From positions 372,001 to 436,000 of the forward strand of contig JAUYQQ010000022.1 of the NCBI GenBank assembly GCA_030697165.1: a stretch of 64,000 bases of DNA, in the 5' to 3' direction. Each line of letters begins with the position of its first letter. Position 1 is the stretch's first letter. Both the position numbers and the translations under genes were made by a program. Below the pieces are notes generated by a model, which did not search any database, was not told the DNA's origin, and was given only the letters and a program-made list of their open reading frames with translations. Below are positions 34,375 to 43,347 of the stretch, piece by piece. The DNA is from Acidobacteriota bacterium (lineage in GTDB: Bacteria > Acidobacteriota > Vicinamibacteria > Vicinamibacterales > UBA2999).

Positions 34375-35883
34375 ATGAGCAACGATCAGAAGAGCGCACC
34401 AGTCACAGACCCCGAGGGCCGGTCAGGCTCGAGTCCTATCGGCGGACGCGCTGACGATGCTGACGGTCGGCACAAGACGTTTGCGTCTTTGGTGGAGGCG
34501 CTTCCTCCGTTCGAGACCTTTGCCGACTTGAATCATCAACCTCACATTTCATTAAAACAAAATGGTTCTGTCGAGACCTATGCGATTGGCTCGCAGCCCT
34601 TTCGGCTCAAGCTTGAACATTCCTACTACCAGAAACATCGTCAGATCGTCAGGGCGTCAGTGCTCGACCAGTGGCTCGGCGTCCTGGGCGGCCGCGCGCT
34701 GTTCAGCGGCGGCGCGCTGCAGGACGTGCACGTTCGGCTCGGCCAGGACGCCGACGGTAACGTCTATTGGGACCTCGGCGATCCCGGCTGGAAGTTGCTG
34801 AAGATCAGCCCCGATGGCTGGAGTGTCGTGACCGAATGCCCCGTTAAGTTTCGCCGGCCGGCGGGCTACCTCGAGCTGCCGGTTCCCGTCGCCGGAGGCA
34901 GTGTGGACGAACTGCGCCCCTTCCTGAACGTGGCGGACGACGACCAGTTCAGACTGATCGTGGGATGGCTGGTTGCGTCGCTGAACCCGCATGGCCCTTA
35001 CCCGATCCTGGAACTAACGGGACAGCAGGGCACGGCAAAGTCGACGGCCGCCAGGTTCCTGCGACTGTTGATCGACCCGAACGCGAGTCCGGCACGCTCA
35101 ATGATCTCGAACGAGCGGGACTTGGCAATTGCCGCGGACAACGGGTGGATGCTTGCTTTCGATAACGTGTCGAAACTCTCGGATGCGATGTCCGATGCGC
35201 TGTGCCGGATGTCGACCGGCGGTGCCTTCTCGGCCCGCAAGCTCTACAGCGATTCTGAGGAGAAGCTGTTTCAATACAAGCGCCCGGTGATCTTGAACGG
35301 GATCACCGATCTCGCGACCCGGCCCGACCTCCTCGAACGGGTGGTGTCGGTGGAGTTACAGCGCATCAGCTCACGGGCACGCAAGCCGGAATTGGAGCTT
35401 GAGCAGGCGTTCTTCCTGGCCCGCCCGAAGATCCTCGGGGCGCTCGCGACGGCCGTGTCCGCTGCGCTCGGAAACCGCAATTCGCTGCCCGTACTCGAGT
35501 GGCCGCGGTTGGCAGACGCATCGAAATGGGTGACCGGAGCCGAGCCGGCACTGGGCTGGGCGATGGGCACCTTCAACCAACTGCTGCACGAGTCCAAAGG
35601 CCGCTCGGGCGAACGCGTGCTGGAGGAGAACGAACCCTTGGTCAAGGCCCTCCGCGCACTCGCGGAAGTCGGCTGGACAGGGACGGCCAGCGAGCTGCTC
35701 TCGGCGCTGGACCCCGAGTGCATTGTAAGGTTGCCGAAGGGACCAAACGGACTCAGTGGGACCCTGCGGCGCCTCTCACCGGTCTTGGCAGACTACGGCC
35801 TGGTCGTTGACTTCAGGCGCACTGGGTCTGGAGGGACTCGTCTGATCGAGCTGTCCGTCAAGGTGTACGCCAAGGCCGCGTAG
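34375..35883 (+). CDS. Phage/island P-loop ATPase (primase-helicase-like)
   Basis: A 502-residue protein with Walker A in ILELTGQQGTAKSTAARFLR (about residue 222) and a Walker B-like segment WMLAFDNVSKLSD, then an arginine-finger region (RRPVILNGITDLATRPDLLERVV context). The order resembles the ATPase part of D5/P4-type superfamily 3 helicases carried by integrative elements, without a recognisable primase domain; the first 100 residues are variable. It may help element replication or maintenance. It is followed after 176 bp by the type I operon on the same strand. Confidence 0.7.
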   Translation: MSNDQKSAPVTDPEGRSGSSPIGGRADDADGRHKTFASLVEALPPFETFADLNHQPHISLKQNGSVETYAIGSQPFRLKLEHSYYQKHRQIVRASVLDQWLGVLGGRALFSGGALQDVHVRLGQDADGNVYWDLGDPGWKLLKISPDGWSVVTECPVKFRRPAGYLELPVPVAGGSVDELRPFLNVADDDQFRLIVGWLVASLNPHGPYPILELTGQQGTAKSTAARFLRLLIDPNASPARSMISNERDLAIAADNGWMLAFDNVSKLSDAMSDALCRMSTGGAFSARKLYSDSEEKLFQYKRPVILNGITDLATRPDLLERVVSVELQRISSRARKPELELEQAFFLARPKILGALATAVSAALGNRNSLPVLEWPRLADASKWVTGAEPALGWAMGTFNQLLHESKGRSGERVLEENEPLVKALRALAEVGWTGTASELLSALDPECIVRLPKGPNGLSGTLRRLSPVLADYGLVVDFRRTGSGGTRLIELSVKVYAKAA

Positions 35884-36059
35884 GCGATGGGGGTAGGTGT
35901 TGCGGCAGCTTGCTGTTGCTGATTCACCTACCCCGCTTACTCGGAATAGCCTTGAGAGCCCCAGAACAGGCCAGCCGTTGGGTGGCGCCTGGCCTACAAT
36001 CCCAACTACATGAACCAGGCTTCGCATAACAAAGTTACCAGCCGGGCTCTGATTCGCTG

Positions 36060-37562
36060 ATGACGCTGACGCACGAAGACCTCAAGTCCACGCTCTGGGA
36101 CGCCGCGAACACCCTGCGCGGCTCCGCGGTCGATCGCACCGACTGGAAGGGCTATATCCTGCCTCTGCTTTTCTTTAAGCGGATCTGCGACGTTTGGGAC
36201 GAGGAGACGACCGAAGCCGCCGAGACCTTCGGCGATGTCGATCCTGCCGCGTTTCCCGAAGTCCACCGCTTCTCGGTTCCGCAGGGCTGTCACTGGAGAG
36301 ACGTCCGGGAGACCGCGACGAATGTCGGGGCGGCGCTGCTTCACGCCATGCAGGAGATCGAGCGTGCCAACCCCGACACCTTGTATCGCGTCTTCGGCAC
36401 TGCGGACTGGGGCAATCGCGAGAAATTCACCGACGAGCTGCTCAAGGACCTGATCGAGGGCTTCTCGGCCGTCTCGCTCGGCAACATGGCGGTCAGCACA
36501 GATGTCCTTGGCGACGCATACGAATACCTGATCGGCAAGTTCGCCGACGTCACCCGACGCAACAAGGCCGGCGAGTTCTACACCCCGCGCAGCGTGGTGC
36601 GGATGATGGTCGAGATGCTCGACCCGAAGGAAGGCGAATCCATCTACGACCCGGCCTGCGGTACCGGCGGCATGCTGCTCGGGGCGATCGAGCACGCTAC
36701 GCGTGAAGGTGGCGACCCGCGGAAATTTTACGGCAAGATCTACGGCCAGGAGAAGAACCTCACCACTTCGTCCATCGCGCGAATGAACCTGGTGCTGCAT
36801 GGCATCGAGGACTTCCAGATCGCCCGCGAGGACACTCTCCGCAACCCTGCCTTCGCGGACGCGAGCACAGGTGGCCTACTCACCTTCGACTGCGTCATCG
36901 CCAACCCGCCGTTCTCGCTCAAAGAATGGGGCCGTGAGCTGTGGGAAGCGGATCCGTGGGGTAGGGCGAAATATGGCATCCCTCCTGAGAGCTACGGCGA
37001 CTACGCCTTCGTGCAACACATGATCGCGTCCATGGCGCCAACCGGCAACAGCCGCATGGCGGTGGTGCTCCCGCAGGGCGCGCTGTTCCGCAAGGCTGCC
37101 GAGGGCAACATCCGCACGGCGCTGCTCAAGGAGGATCTGATCGAGGCGGTCATTGGTTTGGCGCCGAATCTCTTCTACGGCACCCAGCTCGCCGGCTGCG
37201 TAGTTGTCCTCCGGCGGAAAAAGCCCGTCGCGCGCCGGAAGAAAGTGCTCATCGTCGACGCGTCGAGGCTCTTCCGGAGAGGCCGCGCCCAGAACTTCCT
37301 GGATCCCGAGCACGCCGAGCAGATCGTCGCGTCGTACCGCGCTTTCGAGGAGGTGAAGGACCGCGCCAAGGTCGTGTCGCTCGATGCGATCGAGGAGGAA
37401 GGTTGGACACTCAATATCTCGCGCTACGTGTTGCCGCCCATCGGCGCCGACATCCCCCCGCTGCCGGAGGCCGTCGAGGCGCTCAAGACCGCTCTCGCGG
37501 AGGCACGAGCCGCTGAGGATTATCTGCGCAAGGTGCTCACCGAGGGCGGGTGGCTGAATTGA
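36060..37562 (+). CDS. hsdM: Type I restriction-modification methyltransferase, first copy (HsdM1)
   Basis: 500 residues: N-terminal HsdM helical domain (LKSTLWDAANTLRGSAVDRTDWKGYILPLLFFKRI) and an N6-adenine methyltransferase domain with motif I DPACGTGG and motif IV NPPF. The C-terminus is helical for HsdS contact. HsdM transfers a methyl group from SAM to adenine in half-sites chosen by HsdS. It heads a four-gene operon; the next gene, a second HsdM, overlaps by 13 bp. The two copies are clearly related but diverged (for example FYTPRSVV here against FYTNRTLV), so it is not a recent duplication. Confidence 0.95.
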   Translation: MTLTHEDLKSTLWDAANTLRGSAVDRTDWKGYILPLLFFKRICDVWDEETTEAAETFGDVDPAAFPEVHRFSVPQGCHWRDVRETATNVGAALLHAMQEIERANPDTLYRVFGTADWGNREKFTDELLKDLIEGFSAVSLGNMAVSTDVLGDAYEYLIGKFADVTRRNKAGEFYTPRSVVRMMVEMLDPKEGESIYDPACGTGGMLLGAIEHATREGGDPRKFYGKIYGQEKNLTTSSIARMNLVLHGIEDFQIAREDTLRNPAFADASTGGLLTFDCVIANPPFSLKEWGRELWEADPWGRAKYGIPPESYGDYAFVQHMIASMAPTGNSRMAVVLPQGALFRKAAEGNIRTALLKEDLIEAVIGLAPNLFYGTQLAGCVVVLRRKKPVARRKKVLIVDASRLFRRGRAQNFLDPEHAEQIVASYRAFEEVKDRAKVVSLDAIEEEGWTLNISRYVLPPIGADIPPLPEAVEALKTALAEARAAEDYLRKVLTEGGWLN

Positions 37563-39067
37563 GCGCGCATCTTACGCAGAAAGAACTTGAGGTGCACCTG
37601 TGGGGAGCGGCCACGCTGCTTCGCGGCTTAATCGACGCGAGCGACTACAAGCAGTACATCTTTCCGCTGCTCTTCTTCAAGCGCCTGACCGACGTGTGGG
37701 ACGAGGACTATCAGCAGGCCATCGCCGACACCGGCGACGCCGGCTACGCAGCTGCCACCGCCAATGACCGTTTCAAGATTCCCGAAGGCGCCCACTGGAA
37801 AGATGTGCGGGCTGCCTCGCGCGATATCGGCCGCGCGCTGCTCAATGCATTCCAGAGCATTGAAGCGGCCAACCCCGAGCGGCTGCGCGGGGTGTTCGGA
37901 AACGCGCCATGGACCGACAAGGCCCAGGTACCGGACGGCACGCTCAAGAACCTGATCGAGCACTTCTCGAAGCACGCGCTCAGCCTGACAAACGTGCCTG
38001 AGGACGAGCTCGGCAACGGCTACGAATACCTCATCAAGCAGTTCGCGGACGACAGTGGCCACACGGCGCAGGAGTTCTACACCAACCGCACGCTGGTGCA
38101 TCTCATGGCGCAGATGCTGGAACCGCAAGCTGGCGAAAGCATCTACGACCCCACCTGCGGCACTGGAGGCATGCTCATCTCCTGTCTCGCCGAGGTGAAG
38201 CGCCGCGGCGGTGATACACGCACGACGGGTCTCTATGGGCAGGAACTCATCAACATCACCGCCGCCATCGCACGGATGAACCTCGTGCTCCACGGCGTGT
38301 CGGACTTTCAGATCGCGAGTGGCAACACGCTCGCCGCGCCTGCCTTCGCCGACCACGGCCGCCTGCGCACGTTCGACGTGGTGCTGGCCAATCCGCCCTA
38401 CTCGATCAAAAAGTGGAACCGCGCGGCGTGGGAGAGCGACGCTTGGGGCCGTAACTTCCTCGGCACGCCGCCGCAGGGCCGCGCCGACTACGCTTTCTTC
38501 CAGCACATCCTCAAGAGTATGGACTCGGCGACCGGCCGCTGCGCGATCCTCTTCCCGCACGGCGTGCTCTTCCGAAACGCGGAGCACGACATGCGGCGCA
38601 AGCTCGTCGAGACCGACCTCGTCGATTGTGTGCTGGGGCTCGGGCCCGGCCTGTTCTATAACTCTGCGATGGAGGCGTGCGTCGTCATCTGTCGCAGCAA
38701 TAAACCAAAGTCGCGACGGGGCAAGGTTCTGCTTATCGATGCCGCCCATGAGTTCGCTCGAGAGGGTGCTCAGAGCTTCCTCCACACCGGGCACCAAGAC
38801 CGCATCCTTGCTGCGTATCGAGCCTTCGCGGACGCGCCCGGCTTCGCGGCCTTGGTGTCCATTGAGGACGTCCTTGCCAAGGGCAGCAGTCTGTCCATCC
38901 CGCTTTATGTGAAAAAGCCCAAGTCGCAGGTCGCGTCAGGCGAAGACAACGATCTCGCCGAGGGGTGGGTCGCGCTTGATCAGGGCGGGAGGGATTACTG
39001 GACCCAGATGGACGCGTTGGTGGACATGCTCGACGGCCTCGTCGCTGAGGAGGCCAACGGTGACTGA
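37550..39067 (+). CDS. hsdM: Type I restriction-modification methyltransferase, second copy (HsdM2)
   Basis: 505 residues from a GTG start inside the end of hsdM1. Domains are as in HsdM1: HLWGAATLLRGLIDASDYKQYIFPLLFFKRL, motif I DPTCGTGG and motif IV NPPY, the latter the more typical N6-adenine form. Both copies keep their catalytic motifs, so both could be active, or form an M1-M2 heterodimer with one HsdS in place of the usual M2. The C-terminus carries a longer tail (DLAEGWVALDQGGRDYWTQM). It overlaps hsdS by 8 bp. Confidence 0.95.
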   Translation: MAELSAHLTQKELEVHLWGAATLLRGLIDASDYKQYIFPLLFFKRLTDVWDEDYQQAIADTGDAGYAAATANDRFKIPEGAHWKDVRAASRDIGRALLNAFQSIEAANPERLRGVFGNAPWTDKAQVPDGTLKNLIEHFSKHALSLTNVPEDELGNGYEYLIKQFADDSGHTAQEFYTNRTLVHLMAQMLEPQAGESIYDPTCGTGGMLISCLAEVKRRGGDTRTTGLYGQELINITAAIARMNLVLHGVSDFQIASGNTLAAPAFADHGRLRTFDVVLANPPYSIKKWNRAAWESDAWGRNFLGTPPQGRADYAFFQHILKSMDSATGRCAILFPHGVLFRNAEHDMRRKLVETDLVDCVLGLGPGLFYNSAMEACVVICRSNKPKSRRGKVLLIDAAHEFAREGAQSFLHTGHQDRILAAYRAFADAPGFAALVSIEDVLAKGSSLSIPLYVKKPKSQVASGEDNDLAEGWVALDQGGRDYWTQMDALVDMLDGLVAEEANGD

Positions 39068-40259
39068 GACGGCTGCAAAGCGATCGAAGGCGGGATCTAC
39101 GATCGTAGCACTTGGTGACGTTGTCGACATCATCAACCGGTATTGGGATCGTGACACGGCGGTCCCCGAGCGGCTGGTCGCTGGCGAGCACATCGACGAA
39201 GGCGAGCTCCGCGTAAGGCGGTGGGCGATGACCGACGACGACCTAATCCCTCCGACTTTCAACCGGTGGTTCCAGTCAGGCGATGTGCTGCTGCACTCCC
39301 GAAATATCAAGAAGGTCGCCCAACCAGACTTCGGCGGGATCACTGGCGAGAAGCTGTTTATTCTTCGCACTAAGGACGATTCGGTCCTGGTTCAGTCCCT
39401 TGTGCCATATCTTGTTCAGTCAGAAGTATTCCGCTACTACGCGGAGTCGCGGTGGGCCGGGTCAACAAACAAGTTCCTCAACAAGACGCCCCTACAGGAG
39501 TTCGAGTTCGCATTACCGCCAATCGAGGAGCAGCGGCGACTGGCCGCCGCCCTGCGAGCCACCGAAGCTGCATCTGAATCGCAACGCGTGCTGGCGGAGC
39601 GCTCGGTTCTTGCCTCGCACGCGCTTCTGGACTTTCACCTGGAGTTGCGTGTCGCCTCAGCGCAACGCGTCCTCGTGGGCGATCTGCTTGTCGATGGACC
39701 CACGAACGGGTTGTCGCCGAAGGCCAGCACGGGCGACCTTGGGCTCCATACCGTGAGTATCGGGGCCGTATCCCACGGCGTTTTCGATCCGACCAATCAC
39801 CGGAAATTCATAGATCTCACACCAGAACAAGCTTCGCCATACCTTGTTCGTAAAAACGACATCTTCGCTGTCCGGGGAAACGGAAATCGACAGCTTGTGG
39901 CGCGGGTTGGGCAGGCCAGCGAGAGCTACGACGACCTGATCTATCCCGACCTTCTGATCCGAATGCGATTCGATCCCTCCCGCGTTGTAGGCGACTATTT
40001 GATTGCCCAATGGAACCACCCGTCGGTACATGCGCGGCTCCTCTCCCGCGCGAAGTCATCGAACGGAATTTGGAAGGTAAACGGCCAAGATATCCGCAGT
40101 CACGAACTGATGATCCCGCCACTCCAGGTACAGGAGGACGTTGGGAAATCTCTTCGCTTGTGCACGGCTGCTGCCAAGGCTGGTAACCTCCGGAAAGCGA
40201 CGCTGGCGAGAGTCATAGTGTCGATCATGAAGCGAACCGTCGGAGCTCGAGATGAGTAG
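39060..40259 (+). CDS. hsdS: Type I restriction-modification specificity subunit
   Basis: 399 residues from a GTG start that overlaps hsdM2 by 8 bp; the upstream codons back to 38976 are shadow. It has two target-recognition domains, each followed by a conserved spacer helix: LPPIEEQRRLAAALRATEAA around residue 160 and IPPLQVQEDVGKSLRLCTAAA near the C-terminus. HsdS reads the bipartite DNA target for both methylation and cleavage. With both TRDs whole, the system looks functional. The stop overlaps hsdR by 8 bp. Confidence 0.92.
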   Translation: MTETAAKRSKAGSTIVALGDVVDIINRYWDRDTAVPERLVAGEHIDEGELRVRRWAMTDDDLIPPTFNRWFQSGDVLLHSRNIKKVAQPDFGGITGEKLFILRTKDDSVLVQSLVPYLVQSEVFRYYAESRWAGSTNKFLNKTPLQEFEFALPPIEEQRRLAAALRATEAASESQRVLAERSVLASHALLDFHLELRVASAQRVLVGDLLVDGPTNGLSPKASTGDLGLHTVSIGAVSHGVFDPTNHRKFIDLTPEQASPYLVRKNDIFAVRGNGNRQLVARVGQASESYDDLIYPDLLIRMRFDPSRVVGDYLIAQWNHPSVHARLLSRAKSSNGIWKVNGQDIRSHELMIPPLQVQEDVGKSLRLCTAAAKAGNLRKATLARVIVSIMKRTVGARDE

Positions 40260-43221
40260 TTTCAATGAGAGCAATACCGTCGAAGCATTCTTTCGTGACC
40301 GCCTCTGCGGCGGCCTAACGCATCACACCGCTGTCGGGCCTGGGCTGGCGCGACAGAATGGTCGGATCAGTGGCCTCGGATGGCACTTCCTGAGCGCCGT
40401 GTATCTCGCGCGTCAGCCGCAGGAGGTCTTCGTTGCGGACCAGCTGCGCGAGGCACTCATCCGGCTTAACCCCTCTATTGCCGCTCAGCCCGACCGCGTA
40501 GATGACGTGCTCCATCGCCTGCGGGCGATCGTCATGACCGTTCGTGATAGTGGCCTCGTAAAGGCCAACGAGGAGTTCGTTGCCTGGCTCTTGGGCGAGC
40601 GTTCGATGCCTTTCGGTGACAATGGCGAGCACGTCACCCTCCGCCTCATCGACTTCGACGACATCGAACAGAACCAGTTCGTCGTCACCCAGCAGTTCAT
40701 CTTCCGCGCCGGCAAGACGGAGAAGCGCGCTGACCTCGTGCTGCTGGTCAACGGCATCCCGCTCGTCTTGATTGAAGCCAAGACGCCGGTGCGTTCCAGC
40801 CAGAGCTGGCTCGACGGGGCGCTGCAGGTGCACGACGACTACGAGAAGAACGTCCCCGAGTTGTTTGTGCCGAACGTGTTCTCGGTCGCGACCGAGGGCA
40901 AGGAGTATCGCTACGGCGCGGTGGGCATGCCGGTCGATCTGTGGGGACCGTGGCGGGTTGAAGATGACGACTCTCTTCCGGCGATGGCGCAGGTGGAGAA
41001 GGCGGTCAGCTCGATGCTCAGCCCCGGCGTGGTGCTCGACCTGCTCGCCAACTTTACCGCGTATGCCACTCACAAGGGAAAGCGGCGGATCAAGATCATC
41101 GCCCGCTATCAGCAGGTCGACGGCGTCAACAAGATCATCGAGCGAGTCGTCGCAGGCCAGCCCCGTAAGGGCCTGATTTGGCATTTCCAAGGCTCGGGGA
41201 AGTCGCTCCTGATGCTCTTTGCCGCGCGCAAGCTCCGCCTGCATCCGGCCCTAAGGAATCCGACGGTGCTGGTGGTGGTGGACCGGATCGATCTTGACAG
41301 CCAGATCTCTGGCACCTTTTACGCTGCGGACATGCCCAACTTGGTGCGGACCGAGAGCCGGAGGGAGCTGCAGGATCTGCTCGGGAAGGATGCCCGCAAG
41401 GTCATCATCACGACGATTCACAAGTTTGCCGAGGCGGACGGCATCCTCAACGACCGCGGAAATATTATCGTGATGGTGGACGAGGCTCATCGCACCCAGG
41501 AAGGGGACCTCGGACGCAAGATGCGCGATGCGCTGCCGAATGCGTTCCTGTTCGGCCTGACCGGCACGCCGATCAACCGCGCCGACAAGAACACCTTTTA
41601 TGCGTTCGGCGCAGACGAGGACGAAGGTGGCTACATCAGCCGCTACGGCTTCGAGGACTCCATTCGCGACGGGGCCACCAAACCGCTCCACTTCGAGCCG
41701 CGCCTCGTCGAGCTCCACATCGACCAAAAGGCCATCGAGGAGGCCTATCGTGAGCTCACCGCCGGCCTGACCGACGAGGACCGCGACAAGCTAGGTAAGG
41801 CCGCCGCGAAGATGGCCGTGCTGGTGAAGTCGCCGGCGCGCATTGGCGCAATCTGCGCCGACATCGCACAGCACTTTCAGGAGAAAGTTGCACCGAATGG
41901 CTTCGGCGCACAGGTCGTCACCTTCGACCGTCAGAGCTGCGTCCTGTATAAGGAGGAACTTGACCGGCACCTGCCGCCCGAGGTGTCAGACATTGTCATG
42001 TCGGTGAACAGCGGCGAGGAAACCTACCTGCCTTACCGCCGCGATCGGGACGCCGAGGAGAAGCTTCTGGACCGGTTCCGCGATCCGAAGGACCCTCTGA
42101 AGATACTGGTCGTGACCTCGAAACTTCTTACCGGTTTCGACGCGCCGATTCTCCAGTCGATGTACCTCGACAAGCCGCTCCGGGACCACACGCTTCTACA
42201 GGCCATCTGCCGCACGAACCGACCATACGGCGAGGAGAAGACTCACGGCCTGATTGTTGACTACCTCGGCATCTTCGACGATGTGGCGCTGGCGCTGCAG
42301 TTCGACGAGGAGGGCGTCCGGAAGGCGGTGTCGAACATCGCCGAACTCGTCGGCAGACTGCCCGGGGCGGTGCAGAAGTGCCTGGCGTACTTCGCCGGCT
42401 GCGACCGCACCCTGCAGGGCTACGAGGGACTCATCGCCGCGCAGGAGTGCCTGCCGACCAACGACACCCGCGACGCCTTCGCGGCCGACTTCAGCGTGCT
42501 CGCGCGCATCTGGGAGGCCGCCTCGCCCGATCCGGTCCTGACCCAGTTCGAGAAGGACTATCGCTGGCTCGCGCAGGTGTACGAGTCACTGAAGCCCTCG
42601 ACTGGCACCGGGCGGCTGCTCTGGCACCGGCTCGGCGCGAAGACCATCGAACTGATCCACCAGAACGTCCATGTAGAGGCCGTCCGCGATGACTTGGACA
42701 CGCTGGTCCTGGACGCTGAGCTGCTCGAAGCCGTCCTCGGCGTCCCGGATCCGACCCGCAAAGCGAAGGAAGTCACGATCAAGCTGACTGCCCGCCTGCG
42801 CAAGCACGCCGGGAACCCGAAGTTCAAGGCATTGGCGGAGCGACTGGAGGACCTGAAGAACCGACATCAGCAGGGGCTGCTCGTCAGCATCGATTTCCTC
42901 AAGGAACTGCTCGAGCTGGCGAAGGACGTTGTGAAACTCGAGCGCGAGACGCCGGTCGCGGAAGAAATCGACCGCGGCAAGGCGGCGCTGACCGAGCTCT
43001 TCGAGCAGGCCAAGAACGGTGAGACACCGATCATGGTGAAGCGGGTCGTCGACGACATTGACGAGATCGTCCGCGCGGTGCGTTTTGACGGTTGGCAGAA
43101 CACGCATGCCGGCGAGCGCGAGGTAAAGATTGCGCTGAGGAAGACGCTTTTCAAGTACAAGCTGCACCAGGACACCGCGCTTTTCGAGAAGGCGTATGGG
43201 TACATCCGCGAGTACTACTGA
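40252..43221 (+). CDS. hsdR: Type I restriction endonuclease subunit R
   Basis: 989 residues with the PD-(D/E)xK nuclease motif RADLVLLVNGIPLVLIEAK (about 162-180), Walker A HFQGSGKS, DEAH-box VDEAHRTQEGD, motif III LTGTP and the second RecA-like lobe with LLTGFDAPILQSMYLDKP, plus a C-terminal helical domain for HsdM binding. It translocates DNA and cuts unmodified DNA at distance. Length and all motifs are normal, so restriction is probably active. It is last in the overlapping hsdM-hsdM-hsdS-hsdR operon and a likely defence cargo of the island. Confidence 0.95.
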   Translation: MSSFNESNTVEAFFRDRLCGGLTHHTAVGPGLARQNGRISGLGWHFLSAVYLARQPQEVFVADQLREALIRLNPSIAAQPDRVDDVLHRLRAIVMTVRDSGLVKANEEFVAWLLGERSMPFGDNGEHVTLRLIDFDDIEQNQFVVTQQFIFRAGKTEKRADLVLLVNGIPLVLIEAKTPVRSSQSWLDGALQVHDDYEKNVPELFVPNVFSVATEGKEYRYGAVGMPVDLWGPWRVEDDDSLPAMAQVEKAVSSMLSPGVVLDLLANFTAYATHKGKRRIKIIARYQQVDGVNKIIERVVAGQPRKGLIWHFQGSGKSLLMLFAARKLRLHPALRNPTVLVVVDRIDLDSQISGTFYAADMPNLVRTESRRELQDLLGKDARKVIITTIHKFAEADGILNDRGNIIVMVDEAHRTQEGDLGRKMRDALPNAFLFGLTGTPINRADKNTFYAFGADEDEGGYISRYGFEDSIRDGATKPLHFEPRLVELHIDQKAIEEAYRELTAGLTDEDRDKLGKAAAKMAVLVKSPARIGAICADIAQHFQEKVAPNGFGAQVVTFDRQSCVLYKEELDRHLPPEVSDIVMSVNSGEETYLPYRRDRDAEEKLLDRFRDPKDPLKILVVTSKLLTGFDAPILQSMYLDKPLRDHTLLQAICRTNRPYGEEKTHGLIVDYLGIFDDVALALQFDEEGVRKAVSNIAELVGRLPGAVQKCLAYFAGCDRTLQGYEGLIAAQECLPTNDTRDAFAADFSVLARIWEAASPDPVLTQFEKDYRWLAQVYESLKPSTGTGRLLWHRLGAKTIELIHQNVHVEAVRDDLDTLVLDAELLEAVLGVPDPTRKAKEVTIKLTARLRKHAGNPKFKALAERLEDLKNRHQQGLLVSIDFLKELLELAKDVVKLERETPVAEEIDRGKAALTELFEQAKNGETPIMVKRVVDDIDEIVRAVRFDGWQNTHAGEREVKIALRKTLFKYKLHQDTALFEKAYGYIREYY

Positions 43222-43347
43222 GGCCGGACGAGGCCCCGCGCGCCAGCGTCTGGGCCCGCGGGACCTATTCGCGCCTGGCTTCACTCTGTTCCAAGGCTTG
43301 TACTTTTCCGAGCCGAGGAATAGCCTAGTGCACAGAGGAGAGAGCCA

